A stretch of DNA of 64,000 nt from CAYGYG01 sp964354155 (lineage in GTDB: Bacteria > Hydrothermota > Tepidihabitantia > SM23-42 > CAYGYG01), in the NCBI GenBank assembly GCA_964354155.1, contig CAYGYG010000009.1:46134-110133 (forward strand). The letters run 5' to 3'. Shown piece by piece: positions 1 through 7,810 of the stretch. The number at the start of each line of letters is the position of its first letter. Position 1 is the stretch's first letter. Below the pieces are notes generated by a model, which worked only from the letters and a program-made list of their open reading frames with translations, was not told the origin of the DNA and searched no databases. The position numbers and the translations under genes are program-made.

Positions 1-407
1 TCGTGACCTGTCAGCTGGCCAAACTACTCTTCATGATACCCAAGACCCTGGCCATCGTCAATGATCCGAAGAACGAAGATCTTTTCAAGAACCTGGGAGT
101 CGACGGCGTGGTCAATACGACGAGCCTCATCAGCGCGATCATTGGGCACAAACTCGATGTCGGTATCTTGACGCCGCTGTTGACTTTCAAAAACTATGAG
201 ATCGTCCAAGCCGAGATAACCGAATCGTCGCCCGCGGTCAACCGGGCGGTAAAGGATCTCGGACTGCCGGCTGATTCGCTGTTGATTGCGGCCGTCCGGG
301 AAGGGGCCGCGGTGATCCTCAAGGGTGATTCGATCATCCAGCCCAACGATACGATCGTCGCCCTTACGGCCAAGGAAGAAGAAAACGAACTGCGCAAGAT
401 TCTATGA
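1..407 (+). CDS. TrkA/KtrA-type potassium channel regulator, 3' part
   Basis: This gene enters from the left edge; the frame is open from base 3 and no convincing start is visible. The 134 visible residues begin in the end of an RCK (Rossmann) domain, with VNDPKNEDLF and a following LGVDGVVNTT as in TrkA/KtrA. They continue into a TrkA_C domain from about residue 68 (GDSIIQPNDTIVAL). The family gates Trk/Ktr potassium transporters at the cytoplasmic membrane face and binds nucleotides through the RCK fold. The stop overlaps the start of the next gene by four bases (ATGA), so the two are probably co-transcribed. The membrane partner is presumably outside the window. Confidence 0.85.
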   Translation, partial: VTCQLAKLLFMIPKTLAIVNDPKNEDLFKNLGVDGVVNTTSLISAIIGHKLDVGILTPLLTFKNYEIVQAEITESSPAVNRAVKDLGLPADSLLIAAVREGAAVILKGDSIIQPNDTIVALTAKEEENELRKIL

Positions 408-862
408 AGATAGTCAAATACTTGAAATCATCCCACATCAGTGCCGATATCAAGGCGTCGGACAAGAACAGCGTCATCCAGTCGCTGATCGCGCTTCTCG
501 TCGAACAGGGTCAGGTGCCGGGCGATATGGCGGAAGATGTTATGAGCGCGGTGCTGGAGCGGGAATCACTGACCAGCACCGGCTTGGGTTCAGGCGTTGC
601 CTTGCCCCACGTCAAGACCGATGTCGTCAAGCAGATCTGCGTTGCCTTTGGCCGCAGTAGTGCGGGCATCGAGTTTGAGGCCCTGGACGGCAACCCGGTC
701 CATTTCTTCTTTCTCATCCTTGCGCCGACCAAGGCAACGGATGACTACCTGAAAATCCTTTCTTCGATTTCAGGGATGATGAAAATGGAGACCGTGCGGG
801 CGCAACTGCGCGAGGCCAAATCCGCGGAAGAGATTTACCGTATACTGGACCGTCCGGTCTAG
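404..862 (+). CDS. PtsN-like PTS EIIA domain protein (fructose/nitrogen type)
   Basis: A 152-residue single-domain protein of the PTS EIIA type 2 (PtsN/FruA) family. The phospho-accepting histidine is recognisable in GVALPHVKT, followed by the usual GxxxGIEFxALDG segment (SSAGIEFEALDGNPV) and a helical tail. Such stand-alone EIIA domains accept phosphate from HPr and mostly act as regulators, in several bacteria on potassium transport. The four-base overlap with a TrkA-type gene fits that role here. No EIIB or EIIC is present, so sugar transport by this protein is unlikely. The start is the ATG inside the ATGA overlap. Confidence 0.88.
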   Translation: MKIVKYLKSSHISADIKASDKNSVIQSLIALLVEQGQVPGDMAEDVMSAVLERESLTSTGLGSGVALPHVKTDVVKQICVAFGRSSAGIEFEALDGNPVHFFFLILAPTKATDDYLKILSSISGMMKMETVRAQLREAKSAEEIYRILDRPV

Positions 863-934
863 GCCGGGGATGGCGCGGCGTCACAAGTATTCGGTTTTCT
901 TTGAGTTTTGAACCGATCCGGCTGTTTTTTTCAG

Positions 935-962
935 TTGACATTTATCGGAATTCGAACATAAT
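935..962 (+). promoter_or_regulatory. Sigma-70-type promoter of the PstS-like gene
   Basis: TTGACA at 935-940 and CATAAT at 957-962 are separated by 16 bp. The expected transcription start is only a few bases before the ATG at 976, which gives a very short leader. Confidence 0.65.
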
Positions 963-975
963 TACAGCTCTGCTA

Positions 976-1905
976 ATGAAACGCGACCACTTGAGAAGCA
1001 TCAGGACGGGCCTTCTGTTGCCGGCTGTGTTGCTGGCGATGATGGCCAGTTGTGGGAAGAAGAGCGAACCTCAGACCCCGACATCCGGGTATATCACGGT
1101 GCGGGGGTCAGATCAGACCTATCCAATGATGATGGAAGAAGCCTATGCCTTCATGGATTTGTATCCAAAGGCCAAGGTTCTGGTCGTGGGTGGGGGCTCC
1201 AACCCGGCTATGGCCGCCCTGTTTGTCGATTCAGGTCAGGTGGCCCACTCGACCCGTCCGATGACCGACGACGAGCTGGGCCGGGCTCGTGAAGCTGGCT
1301 TTCAAGTAAAGGAATACAAGATTGCCAAGGATGGAATCGCGATTGTGGTCAATCCCCTCAATCCGGTGCAGCAGTTGACCAGAAGCCAGGTCTCCGACAT
1401 ATTCTCAGGGCGCATTGCGAACTGGTCTAAAGTTGGAGGCCGGGGCGGACCGATTAGTGTGCATGTCTGGGGCGAGAACGCCGGCAGCTACTCGTACTTC
1501 AAGGACAGCGTTCTGGGCGGTAAGGCCTATGCCAAGCGCGTCCAGCGTTTCGACAACGGCGAGATGATGATTCGGTCCATCGCTGAAAACCGGAATGCCG
1601 TCGGCTTTCTATCCATGGCCCTGCTTTACAAATCCTGGAGTCCGCTGATCGAAGACACGCGAATCAAGGCACTGGCGATCGGCTTAGTGCCCAAGGGTGA
1701 ATTCTACCCTCCGGACGAAGCGACGGTTCATGCTGGTCAGTACCTATTCGTTCGTAACATCTATCTGTACACGCCGAACGAACCCAAGGGGGTGGACTCT
1801 GGTTTCATCACCTTTGTCATGTCGGCTGCAGGGCAGAAGATTATTGCCGGGAATGGATTCGTGCCGGTTACCGTGCCGGTCAAGTACACCCAGGATACCC
1901 TGTAG
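976..1905 (+). CDS. PstS-like periplasmic substrate-binding lipoprotein
   Basis: A 309-residue exported protein. I start it at ATG 976 because the longer frame begins with TTG at 901 upstream of the promoter at 935-962. The N-terminus is a lipoprotein signal peptide with lipobox MASC, cysteine at residue 26. The rest resembles phosphate-binding PBP proteins: VRGSDQTYPMMM near the mature N-terminus, SNPAMAALFVDSG, a central VVNPLNPVQQLTRSQ segment and IFSGRIANWSKVGG, all typical of PstS/SphX-type folds. No PstCAB transporter follows. Its position before a TPR, TolQ/ExbD/TonB cluster suggests an envelope role; ligand identity (phosphate or another anion) is not shown. Confidence 0.82.
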   Translation: MKRDHLRSIRTGLLLPAVLLAMMASCGKKSEPQTPTSGYITVRGSDQTYPMMMEEAYAFMDLYPKAKVLVVGGGSNPAMAALFVDSGQVAHSTRPMTDDELGRAREAGFQVKEYKIAKDGIAIVVNPLNPVQQLTRSQVSDIFSGRIANWSKVGGRGGPISVHVWGENAGSYSYFKDSVLGGKAYAKRVQRFDNGEMMIRSIAENRNAVGFLSMALLYKSWSPLIEDTRIKALAIGLVPKGEFYPPDEATVHAGQYLFVRNIYLYTPNEPKGVDSGFITFVMSAAGQKIIAGNGFVPVTVPVKYTQDTL

Positions 1906-1970
1906 CGTATGAAATATCGGGGAATATCGATGACCGACAGGTTGTATAACCTATGGTGATAGGAGAAAAC

Positions 1971-3374
1971 ATGCGCAGGCCAGTATTGATATCTCTTTTA
2001 ATTGCGGGACTTATGTGGTCGGTGTCAGTCGACGACATTGTCAAGGAGGGCGTTGCGTTGCGCGATGCCGGCGACCCGAGCGGGGCGATCGTGAAGTTCG
2101 AACAGGCGTTGAAATCAAAAGCCAAACACCCCCTGGCCAATTTCGAGATCGGCAAGACCTATCTAGAGAAAGGTGACTGTGAGAACGCGGTCATTTTTCT
2201 GACGAAAGCCAAGAATTACGGGTATGACGCACTGAAAAGCCACTTGGCGCTGGGCCAGGCCTTTGAGGCCTGCGGCAACAACATTGAGGCGGCCATCGAG
2301 TACAGCGAAGCGGCGAAGTTGGCGCCCAATGACCCTGAATGTCAATGTAACCTGGCTCGGGTCAGCCAGCAGACGGGTGTTGCCGAAGGTGGGTACATAA
2401 ATGCGCTCAAGATCGACCCGAATTACGTACCGGCGATGGTCGGCCTTGCCAACCTCTACGCGAACAATAATGACTCGGTGAAGGCGATGACCTATTTTGA
2501 CAAAGCCCAGAAGACGAAACCGGACTACGCGCCAACCTACTTCGCACTTGGCAACTATCACCTACAGAAGAAACGCTACCTCAAGAGCATCGAATCGTTC
2601 ACCCGTTACATCCAACTTGAACCCAGGAAGCATCGGGGCTATGGTGCTCGGGCCGATGCCTACTCAAAATCAAAGAAAGATACTGTTGCTTACAAGCATG
2701 CGATTACCGACATCCGACAGGCAATTGCTTTGGGTGATACGACAATGGGTTCTCTGAAGTTCCTTGCGTTTTTATACGGTCAGACCAATCAGCACAAAGA
2801 GCGCCGGGACGTGCTCAGACAGGTTGTGATCAAGGATCAATATGACACGCAGTCCTGGATGGACCTGGCCCGGGCCTATGCCAAGACTGATTCTGCCCGC
2901 GGTGCGGCTGATGCCTATCTGAGATTGATCGTACTCGATTCAATGTACGCGCGGGAGATTGCTCCGGACCTCGCCATGGCTTACTACAATGTGGCCAAGT
3001 ATGATTCGGCCGTGATCTGGTTCAAGAAACGTCTCGATTATGACACCTTGACGGTCGCGACCTATGTGAATCTGGCGTTAGCCTATCTCCAACTCAAGAA
3101 CTACAAAGCGGCGGTCGAGAATTTCAGAAAGTCGCTGAAACTGAATCCCAAGTATGTGAAAGGTCATCTTTGGTTGGGACAGACGTCTGAATTCCTCGGT
3201 GCAAAGGCCGAGGCGATGGCTGAGTACAGGACGGTCATCAAACTTGCTCCCGGCAGCCCGGATGCGAAGCTGGCGCGCGAGGGAATTGCACGGCTCAACA
3301 AGCCGGCAACCCCGACCACGCCTAACTATCAAGACTACTGGGACAAGTACTGGGACGATTTGTACAAGAAGTAG
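1971..3374 (+). CDS. Exported TPR-repeat protein
   Basis: A 467-residue protein with a short hydrophobic N-terminal segment (LISLLIAGLMWSVSV, probable signal peptide). About ten tetratricopeptide repeats follow, for example HPLANFEIGKTYLEKGD, YAPTYFALGNYHLQKKR and YVKGHLWLGQTSEFLGAKAE. ATG 1971 is chosen over ATG 1953 because AGGAG at 1961-1965 sits at the right distance. TPR arrays serve as protein-binding scaffolds. The gene is the second of a run that continues with MotA/TolQ, ExbD and TonB genes, so it probably belongs to that envelope complex as a periplasmic partner. No enzymatic domain is visible. Confidence 0.85.
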   Translation: MRRPVLISLLIAGLMWSVSVDDIVKEGVALRDAGDPSGAIVKFEQALKSKAKHPLANFEIGKTYLEKGDCENAVIFLTKAKNYGYDALKSHLALGQAFEACGNNIEAAIEYSEAAKLAPNDPECQCNLARVSQQTGVAEGGYINALKIDPNYVPAMVGLANLYANNNDSVKAMTYFDKAQKTKPDYAPTYFALGNYHLQKKRYLKSIESFTRYIQLEPRKHRGYGARADAYSKSKKDTVAYKHAITDIRQAIALGDTTMGSLKFLAFLYGQTNQHKERRDVLRQVVIKDQYDTQSWMDLARAYAKTDSARGAADAYLRLIVLDSMYAREIAPDLAMAYYNVAKYDSAVIWFKKRLDYDTLTVATYVNLALAYLQLKNYKAAVENFRKSLKLNPKYVKGHLWLGQTSEFLGAKAEAMAEYRTVIKLAPGSPDAKLAREGIARLNKPATPTTPNYQDYWDKYWDDLYKK

Positions 3375-3442
3375 GACCAGGGGGTGTTGGTGGAAGGCGG
3401 TAACCAGACTGCACAACAGTCAACTGGAAAGGAGGTTTGACG

Positions 3443-4276
3443 ATGTCTGGACTTTTCGAAGGATTACATAATGCACCTGCTGCAGTAAAGATATTGGTGT
3501 CGTTCGTTGTCCCCGCCACACTTGCAGTCGGCTTGGGGATTGCGCTGGCCTTTGTTAAACGCGTCGGCCTGCTCACTCTACTCCTCTATATCTGCAACTT
3601 CATCATCTGCGTCATAATCTTCCAGATGCTGCCCGGGTTCGTACGCGACGGTGGTCCCTTGGTTGGCGTTTTGATCTACATCTTCATTCTACTCGTCACC
3701 TACATCATCGAGCGTTTTTTCACCCTGCAGCGTTCCAAGGGCAAGACGCCGATGGCGGAATTCATGCGCAGCTACATCCAGCATGTCGCCGAGAAGAACT
3801 TCGACGCCGCCATGAATGACTGCGAAATGCAGGGCGGTTCTGCGGCCAATATCCTGAAGAGCGGCCTGCAGCAATCGGTGAAGGGTTCGGGCGAGAAGGC
3901 AACCATCTTGAAGACCTCGATCGAGACGAGGAGGATTTTCGAAGAAGCGGTGGCCCGCGAAACTCCGCTCCTGGAGAGAAACCTCATCGCTCTTACCACG
4001 ATTGCGTCGATCGCGACTATGGTCGGCTTGCTCGGGACCACGGTTGGCATGATCCGTGCATTCCAGGCCATGGCCCACGCCGGTGCCCCGGATGCCATCA
4101 TGCTGGCGCGTGGTATTTCTGAGGCGTTGTTCAATACCGCCGGCGGATTGTGGAACGCGATTGTCGGCATCATCGCCAACAACTTCTTTGTCAACAAGGT
4201 TGATCGCTTCACGTACGACATCAATGAAGCGGTGTACGATACGCTGGACTACCTTGAGCGACTTGAGAAGAAGTAG
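3443..4276 (+). CDS. MotA/TolQ/ExbB proton channel family protein
   Basis: A 277-residue inner-membrane protein. Two or three hydrophobic helices lie in the first 95 residues, followed by a cytoplasmic stretch and the conserved MotA/TolQ/ExbB block LLGTTVGMIRAFQAMAHAG, ending in a long helix and a charged tail. The family forms pentameric channels that convert proton (or sodium) flow into force on ExbD/TolR and TonB. ATG 3443 is preceded by GGAGG at 3431-3435; an in-frame TTG at 3437 is not used. It is longer than classical ExbB because of an extra N-terminal hairpin. Two exbD-like and two tonB-like genes follow immediately. Confidence 0.92.
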   Translation: MSGLFEGLHNAPAAVKILVSFVVPATLAVGLGIALAFVKRVGLLTLLLYICNFIICVIIFQMLPGFVRDGGPLVGVLIYIFILLVTYIIERFFTLQRSKGKTPMAEFMRSYIQHVAEKNFDAAMNDCEMQGGSAANILKSGLQQSVKGSGEKATILKTSIETRRIFEEAVARETPLLERNLIALTTIASIATMVGLLGTTVGMIRAFQAMAHAGAPDAIMLARGISEALFNTAGGLWNAIVGIIANNFFVNKVDRFTYDINEAVYDTLDYLERLEKK

Positions 4277-4287
4277 CGGAGGCCAAA

Positions 4288-4962
4288 ATGGCACGCCATA
4301 AGAGACTGCGTGTAGGTATTACCATCGACATGACGCCCATGGTGGACATTGGATTCCTGCTGGTCATCTTCTTCATGAGCACCTATCATGCCCGTCCGCC
4401 GGAAACCCTTACGGTTCAGTTGCCCCTGTCACGCTCGCCGTTCAAGGTGCCGGAGGCGGATGTGATGATTCTGACCATCATCCCGCCGGAAAGAGCCTAT
4501 AACCTGGCCGAGTCGATCAACCCGAGCGCCCTGTTGATGGCGATTTCGGAGTATCAACTGCCGGCGGCTCAGGGCGGTTTGGATCTGAAAAGGAAGGCGG
4601 CTATCGAGAAGGCGATTCATGAGTTCAAGACCACGGAAAAGATAATCGAAACGATGGGCGAAGCGGCCAACTTCACACCCGAGCAGCGCGCGGCCCGGGC
4701 CGACAGCCTGCTTTGCTGGTGGAATCTCGGCCGCGAATCCTCCCAACCCACCAAGTTCGACATGGTCGGCTATCTTGTCATTCAGGAGCGGATTAGAAAC
4801 CCGCATCTGCGCCTGGTCGTTAAGGCGGACAAGGACGTTCAATCGGGCGTTATTCTGCGACTCATGGAGACGCTTCAGGACCCCAAGGTCAATATGCTGC
4901 GGTTCAGTATGATGACGATGCTGGAAGAGACCGGTTCAATCATCATGAGCACAGGAGGTTAG
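4288..4962 (+). CDS. ExbD/TolR family biopolymer transport protein (first copy)
   Basis: A 224-residue protein with the ExbD/TolR signature at the N-terminus: MTPMVDIGFLLVIFFMSTY, a single transmembrane helix whose aspartate is the conserved ion-translocating residue. The periplasmic part is unusually long: between the strand FKVPEADVMILTI and the C-terminal LRLVVKADKDVQSG it carries an insert of about 100 mostly helical residues. It lies 11 bp after the TolQ-like gene and is followed 1 bp later by a second ExbD, suggesting a heteromeric ExbD stator, an arrangement known from several FCB-group bacteria. Confidence 0.9.
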   Translation: MARHKRLRVGITIDMTPMVDIGFLLVIFFMSTYHARPPETLTVQLPLSRSPFKVPEADVMILTIIPPERAYNLAESINPSALLMAISEYQLPAAQGGLDLKRKAAIEKAIHEFKTTEKIIETMGEAANFTPEQRAARADSLLCWWNLGRESSQPTKFDMVGYLVIQERIRNPHLRLVVKADKDVQSGVILRLMETLQDPKVNMLRFSMMTMLEETGSIIMSTGG

Positions 4963-4963
4963 C

Positions 4964-5539
4964 ATGGGTGTTGTCGAAGGCGCAACTCGAGGCAAAGGCA
5001 AACGACGAGGCCGGATCATTAACGACCTGACCCCGATGGTCGATATCGCGTTTCTCCTGGTCATCTTCTTCATGACAACAACCGTGTTCCGCGAGCCCCA
5101 GGCAATTGAGATTGCGCTGCCACCCAAAGGCAGCGTACCAACGGCGCAGTCGAACGTGATCAGCATCTTCATCGATTCGATTGGGGTGACATCAAAACAG
5201 CTGTCTGATGAAGTCCGGAGCCAGATTTCCTTGGACTCGATCGAGGCCTACTTGAAGATCGAAGAGCGCAACAATGTCGAACGGCAGACCGGCGGCAAGG
5301 AGTTGCTGACGCAATTCGACGCGATGCCCGAGGGCGAGGCGAAGGACAGCCTTGACAAGTACATCCGGCGGAAAGTATCCAAGCTTGTCGTCCTCGTCGA
5401 TGTTCACGGTCGGTCACGATACCAGGACATGGTGCGGGTCATGGACCAGGTTCAGCAAGCGGGCATCGTCCGGTTCAGCATTGTCCCACACATCGAACAG
5501 ACGCCACCCCCTGCAAAGAAAGGAGGTAGATCGCGATGA
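4964..5539 (+). CDS. ExbD/TolR family biopolymer transport protein (second copy)
   Basis: A 191-residue paralogue of the preceding gene. A basic N-terminus (RGKGKRRGR) precedes the conserved LTPMVDIAFLLVIFFMTTT helix with its channel aspartate. A periplasmic domain with strand KLVVLVDVHGRSRYQDMVRV follows. GGAGG at 4954-4958 precedes ATG 4964. The gene overlaps the following tonB by four bases (ATGA). Together with the first copy and the TolQ-like channel it should form an inner-membrane motor that energises the TonB proteins downstream. Confidence 0.9.
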   Translation: MGVVEGATRGKGKRRGRIINDLTPMVDIAFLLVIFFMTTTVFREPQAIEIALPPKGSVPTAQSNVISIFIDSIGVTSKQLSDEVRSQISLDSIEAYLKIEERNNVERQTGGKELLTQFDAMPEGEAKDSLDKYIRRKVSKLVVLVDVHGRSRYQDMVRVMDQVQQAGIVRFSIVPHIEQTPPPAKKGGRSR

Positions 5540-6294
5540 ACGGAATTAACTCGAAGTTATGGTTCCCGGCAATCGGGAAGAGGAGCCCGATTCTGAACTT
5601 ATCGGCCCTCAGTCTCCGTTCCGCCTACTACGTAACCAACGTGTTGATTTTTCTCGTGATCTTCGGCATATTCGCTTCCATCAAATACCAGCAGTGGCGT
5701 TATGAGCAACAACTCAAGCAGGCCGGTATGATCGGCGGCAGGAAAGTAATCACCTTGACGTACGCCCAGCTCGGGCCGCCGCCGTCGATTACCGGCGGTG
5801 AAGACGCCAGCGCGCAAGCGGCAAGTGGTGCCCGGGCGGCGGCGCCGGCGGTAGGCGCCCCCAGGCCGGTACCTGATGCCGAAGCGCAGCAGGAGACCGC
5901 GCCGACTCAGGCGGAAATCTCCGGTGTCAGCCTGGTTGGGGCCGGGACCGGGACGGGCGTGGGCTCGGGAGCGATTATCCAGGTCGAAGATATCCCGGAT
6001 ATCAACGCTTTCATTCCGTACGAAGTCGAGCCTAAGATTTTGTATGGGCCGCCGCCGGTGTATCCTGAGTTTGCCCGGATCGCCGAGCAGGAAGGGACGG
6101 TGTATGTTAAGGCATTGGTTGACTTAAACGGTTCCATCATGCGGGTCGTCATCGTTCGAAGTTCCGGGGCGCCCGTTCTTGATTCAGCCGCGGCGCGCTC
6201 GGTGTACGCTTGGAGGATGAACCCGGCCCTGCAGAACAACAAGCCGGTTCGGGTTTGGGTCGCCAAGCCGATTACGTTCAAACTCGACAAGTAG
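5536..6294 (+). CDS. TonB family energy transducer (first copy)
   Basis: A 252-residue protein with one N-terminal membrane helix (VTNVLIFLVIFGIFASI, about residues 34-50). A low-complexity Ala/Pro/Gln periplasmic linker follows, then a C-terminal TonB domain from about residue 172: YPEFARIAEQEGTVYVKALV, then DLNGSIMRVVIVRSSG and WRMNPALQNNKPVRVWV. TonB proteins span the periplasm and transmit ExbBD-derived force to outer-membrane receptors. The linker carries PAVGAPRPVPD, also found in the next tonB, so the two arose by duplication. The start overlaps the end of the second exbD. Confidence 0.9.
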   Translation: MNGINSKLWFPAIGKRSPILNLSALSLRSAYYVTNVLIFLVIFGIFASIKYQQWRYEQQLKQAGMIGGRKVITLTYAQLGPPPSITGGEDASAQAASGARAAAPAVGAPRPVPDAEAQQETAPTQAEISGVSLVGAGTGTGVGSGAIIQVEDIPDINAFIPYEVEPKILYGPPPVYPEFARIAEQEGTVYVKALVDLNGSIMRVVIVRSSGAPVLDSAAARSVYAWRMNPALQNNKPVRVWVAKPITFKLDK

Positions 6295-6335
6295 CGGTAT
6301 CGGTATTCCCGGTCGGTAACGCTTGAAAGATTGAG

Positions 6336-6366
6336 CCTTCCCGGGTCCGAGAGAGGCCCGGGAAGG
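6336..6366 (+). terminator. Hairpin between the two tonB genes
   Basis: A perfect 10-bp stem (CCTTCCCGGG / CCCGGGAAGG) with an 11-nt loop starts 41 bp after the first tonB. Only a short TTTT follows at 6373-6376, so it may be a weak terminator or an attenuator that lowers expression of the second tonB. Confidence 0.5.
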
Positions 6367-6569
6367 TGAGGATTTTCTATTCGATAATCGGAAGGGGGAG
6401 TGTTTTCTTGGTTAAGTACCTCCTGGTCTGGAATAGGGGGGGATGCCGGCTGTATAACCACATAGCAACCACCACTCACGGTCTTTATAAGTCTGTATCT
6501 CGTAGAGGAAGAACAGATTTTGCGCAAGGTCCCAGAGTTCTCGCGGGGACCGGCCGGAAGGAGGCAAAG

Positions 6570-7325
6570 ATGAGACCATACTTCGATACAGCACTCCCTA
6601 TCGTCGGCAGCCGCAGCCGGGTCGGCGCTGCCTACAACGGCAACCTGAGACGGGCTTTCTACAGCACCCACGCTCTGTTGTTCTTCGCTATTGTCCTGGC
6701 TTTCTCCTATGTCAGGTACGAGCACTGGCGTGCTGAGGTGGCAGCCAATTCAGGGAATCGGCCCAAGCCACCCGTAATCATCATCGACCCGACTCGCCTT
6801 GGGCCGCCGCCCTCAATCATCGGCGGGGATGGCGATCACGGTTTGGGTACGAACGGAGTGGGAAACAATCTCACCGCACCGGCGGTCGGAGTTCCCAGGC
6901 CGGTACCCGATGACCGTGCAATCCAGCTGACTTCGCCTACCCAGCAGGACATTGCCGGCACCGGTCTTTTCGACGGGAAGAACGGCGGCGTAGGCGACAG
7001 TGTCGTGGTTGCGGTGACGGACATTCCGCCGATCGATGCTTTTGTGCCCTTTGAGAAACCGCCTCAAATCATTGCCAAACCTTCGATAGAGTACCCTCCG
7101 ATCTCAGTTGCACTGGATGAACAGGGAACGGCATATGTCAAGGCATTGGTTGACTTGGACGGTTCGATAATGAGGGTTGTTGTCGTCAGGAGCTCAGGTT
7201 CGGCCCGGCTCGATTCGGCGGCGGCGAACAATGTTGGCGGTTGGAAGATGAAGCCGGCAATCCAGAATGATAAGCCAGTCCGGGTCTGGGTTGCGTCGCC
7301 GATTACCTTTCGATTGGGCAAGTAG
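6570..7325 (+). CDS. TonB family energy transducer (second copy)
   Basis: A 251-residue paralogue of the first TonB. I start it at ATG 6570, which has GGAAGGAGG just upstream; the frame is open further back to 6366 but that part has no coding character. The membrane helix is HALLFFAIVLAFSYV. The linker contains PAVGVPRPVPDD and SPTQQDIAG, and the C-terminal TonB domain has VKALVDLDGSIMRVVVVRSSG and WKMKPAIQNDKPVRVWV. It is separated from the first copy by 275 bp including a hairpin, so the two may be expressed at different levels and could serve different receptors. It converges with atpC. Confidence 0.88.
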   Translation: MRPYFDTALPIVGSRSRVGAAYNGNLRRAFYSTHALLFFAIVLAFSYVRYEHWRAEVAANSGNRPKPPVIIIDPTRLGPPPSIIGGDGDHGLGTNGVGNNLTAPAVGVPRPVPDDRAIQLTSPTQQDIAGTGLFDGKNGGVGDSVVVAVTDIPPIDAFVPFEKPPQIIAKPSIEYPPISVALDEQGTAYVKALVDLDGSIMRVVVVRSSGSARLDSAAANNVGGWKMKPAIQNDKPVRVWVASPITFRLGK

Positions 7326-7376
7326 GAAGGCCGCTCATACCGCGGCGCGAGCCGGTATTAGTGAATGAGGGGGAGG

Positions 7377-7796
7377 TTATTTTTCGGGTCGGGCGCCGCG
7401 GCGCCGTCCGATCTTGATGCGGATCAATGCGCGCTGCAGGGATGCCATCGTCTCAGCGTGACTCGTCTTGTCGAATCGCCTCTCCTCAAGGAGCCGGCGG
7501 GCGCGTTCCCGCGCCTTCTCGGCCCGGGCCAGATCGATCTCTTCAGCCCGCTCGGCCGCATCCGCCAGGATCGTGGTCTTGGCGCCCGTAATCTGGACGA
7601 AACCACCGGCGATGGCCATGAAGGTTATGTCCCGGCCCTTTTTGACTCTTATCTCGCCCGGGTCGATGATGGATACGAGCGGCACGTGTTGCGCGAGCAC
7701 GGTTATCTCCCCCGACATCGTGGGGATGGTGACCGAGTCGATTTCGTCGGAATAGACGATCCGTTCCGGCGTGGCGATTTCTAAACGAAACTTCAT
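7377..7796 (-). CDS. atpC: F1Fo ATP synthase subunit epsilon
   Basis: A 139-residue protein with the N-terminal beta-sandwich of epsilon subunits (EIATPERIVYSDEIDSVTIP, then GEITVLAQHVPLVSIIDPGE) and a C-terminal helical hairpin rich in Arg/Glu. Epsilon joins the gamma stalk to the c-ring and inhibits ATP hydrolysis through its C-terminal helices. It is the last gene of the atp operon, 14 bp after atpD. The C-terminal RIKIGRRRGARPEK is strongly basic. Confidence 0.93.
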   Translation of the reverse strand: MKFRLEIATPERIVYSDEIDSVTIPTMSGEITVLAQHVPLVSIIDPGEIRVKKGRDITFMAIAGGFVQITGAKTTILADAAERAEEIDLARAEKARERARRLLEERRFDKTSHAETMASLQRALIRIKIGRRRGARPEK

Positions 7797-7810
7797 GGCG
7801 CCGATCAGTG

